From contig NZ_MKKX01000024.1 of the NCBI RefSeq assembly GCF_002091985.1, forward strand, positions 1 through 64,000: 64,000 bases of DNA, written 5' to 3'. Source of the DNA: Rhodococcus sp. 1163 (GTDB lineage: Bacteria > Actinomycetota > Actinomycetes > Mycobacteriales > Mycobacteriaceae). Positions 63,666 to 64,000 of the stretch are shown here, piece by piece. Each line of letters starts with the position of its first letter. Position 1 is the first letter of the stretch. The position numbers and the translations under genes are program-made. The notes beneath the pieces were generated by a model, which worked only from the letters and a program-made list of their open reading frames with translations, had not been told where the DNA came from and searched no databases.

Positions 63666-64000
63666 CTAACGTCCTTCTTCCATGCCCGGGTCGACAGTGT
63701 CGGGGTCGACCCCCAAGTAGGTCGCAACCTGTTCGACGAGCACTTCGTAGAGAAGATCTTCCAGATCCTCCGGGTGCTTGGCGCGTCGCTCCAAGGGGCG
63801 CCTGAACAACACGATCCGTGCGCGTGTGGATTCGCCGCGCTTGTCGATGCCCGCCGGCACCAGCCTCGACAGCGGAACGGGCCCCTCCGCTACCACCTCG
63901 GGAGGCCACGTGACCGATTCGGGATCTATGGCCCTGATTTTGGGCACTTCGTCGACTGCGATGTCCAGCCTCTCCAACCGCTCGTGCCACTTGTGGTCGA
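63666..64000 (-). CDS. Metallopeptidase-family (Rv3259-like) protein, 5' part outside window
   Basis: The 3' part of a gene whose start lies beyond 64000; 110 codons are present plus the stop. The sequence (HKWHERLERLDIAVDEVPKI..., then VPLSRLVPAGIDKRGESTRARIVLFRRPLERRAK) fits the zincin-like family PF06262 by position beside whiB2 and by the RARIVLFRRP strand. In the segment LEDLLYEVLVEQVATYLGVDPD the first His of a HExxH motif would be Tyr, so the metal site is probably degenerate, or the family assignment covers only the fold. Convergent with whiB2. Confidence 0.78.
   Translation of the reverse strand, partial: DHKWHERLERLDIAVDEVPKIRAIDPESVTWPPEVVAEGPVPLSRLVPAGIDKRGESTRARIVLFRRPLERRAKHPEDLEDLLYEVLVEQVATYLGVDPDTVDPGMEEGR

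Noticed and set aside
1..64000. CRISPR arrays, tRNA and rRNA genes
   Set aside because: No regularly spaced 25-40 bp repeats, no cloverleaf-like segment ending in CCA and no rRNA-like stretch was recognised by eye; a dedicated search was not possible.

Overview
The window looks like chromosomal DNA of a mycolate-containing actinomycete, most likely Rhodococcus or a close Nocardiaceae relative. The evidence is G/C-rich third codon positions, many GTG starts, very short ATGA/GTGA gene junctions, and a gene order that broadly follows (with insertions and deletions) the Mycobacterium tuberculosis block Rv3259-Rv3309c as I remember it: upp, pmmB, punA, amiB1-amiA1, lpdA, glpD2, nei-lhr, accA3, sseA, maf, accE5-accD5, birA, purK-purE, the LCP protein, rmlD-wbbL-manB, fbiB-fbiA, whiB2. 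No rRNA, tRNA or CRISPR array was seen.

Layout. 1-1900: accessory DNA, with a complete IS3-family element whose left end is the first base of the window, an excisionase-like gene and a short array of 10-bp repeats. 1918-3699: a small operon with a type VII secretion-like pair (an EspC-like protein carrying YxxxD, and an NlpC/P60 peptidase carrying WxG) and a small unknown protein. 3797-17694: nucleotide salvage and sugar phosphate genes (upp, pmmB, punA), two M20 amidohydrolases, LpdA, an aminotransferase, and divergent glpK/glpD2. 17695-20610: a roughly 2.9-kb cassette (CYP125-like P450 plus PucR-type regulator) sitting between two direct copies of the glpD2 3' end, 84 bp of which are identical. 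20715-38352: DNA repair (nei, lhr), membrane proteins, small regulators (Lrp, MerR), a methyltransferase, a baeRF-like protein and a DUF389 protein. 38389-47463: acyl-CoA carboxylase genes (accA3, accE5, accD5) with birA, plus sulfur transfer (sufE, sseA) and a PapA-like acyltransferase. 47557-54344: membrane proteins, a two-component system, GtrA and purK-purE. 54341-64000: cell-wall polysaccharide assembly (LCP ligase, rmlD, wbbL, manB), coenzyme F420 synthesis (fbiA-fbiB, NUDIX), whiB2 and the 3' part of a metallopeptidase-family gene.

How it fits together. BirA biotinylates AccA3, which with AccD5/AccE5 makes malonyl- or methylmalonyl-CoA for envelope lipids. RmlD, WbbL, ManB and the LCP protein build and attach the rhamnose-containing linker and mannose glycans of the arabinogalactan/LAM envelope. 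GlpK/GlpD2 handle glycerol.

The strongest unexpected observations are the duplicated glpD2 tail bracketing the P450/PucR cassette, the split WxG/YxxxD secretion pair, an LpdA homologue that has a CxxxxC pair, a perfect 17-bp palindrome between divergent merR and DUF4188 genes, and paired TTTCGG/CCGAAA inverted repeats ahead of the DUF389 gene.
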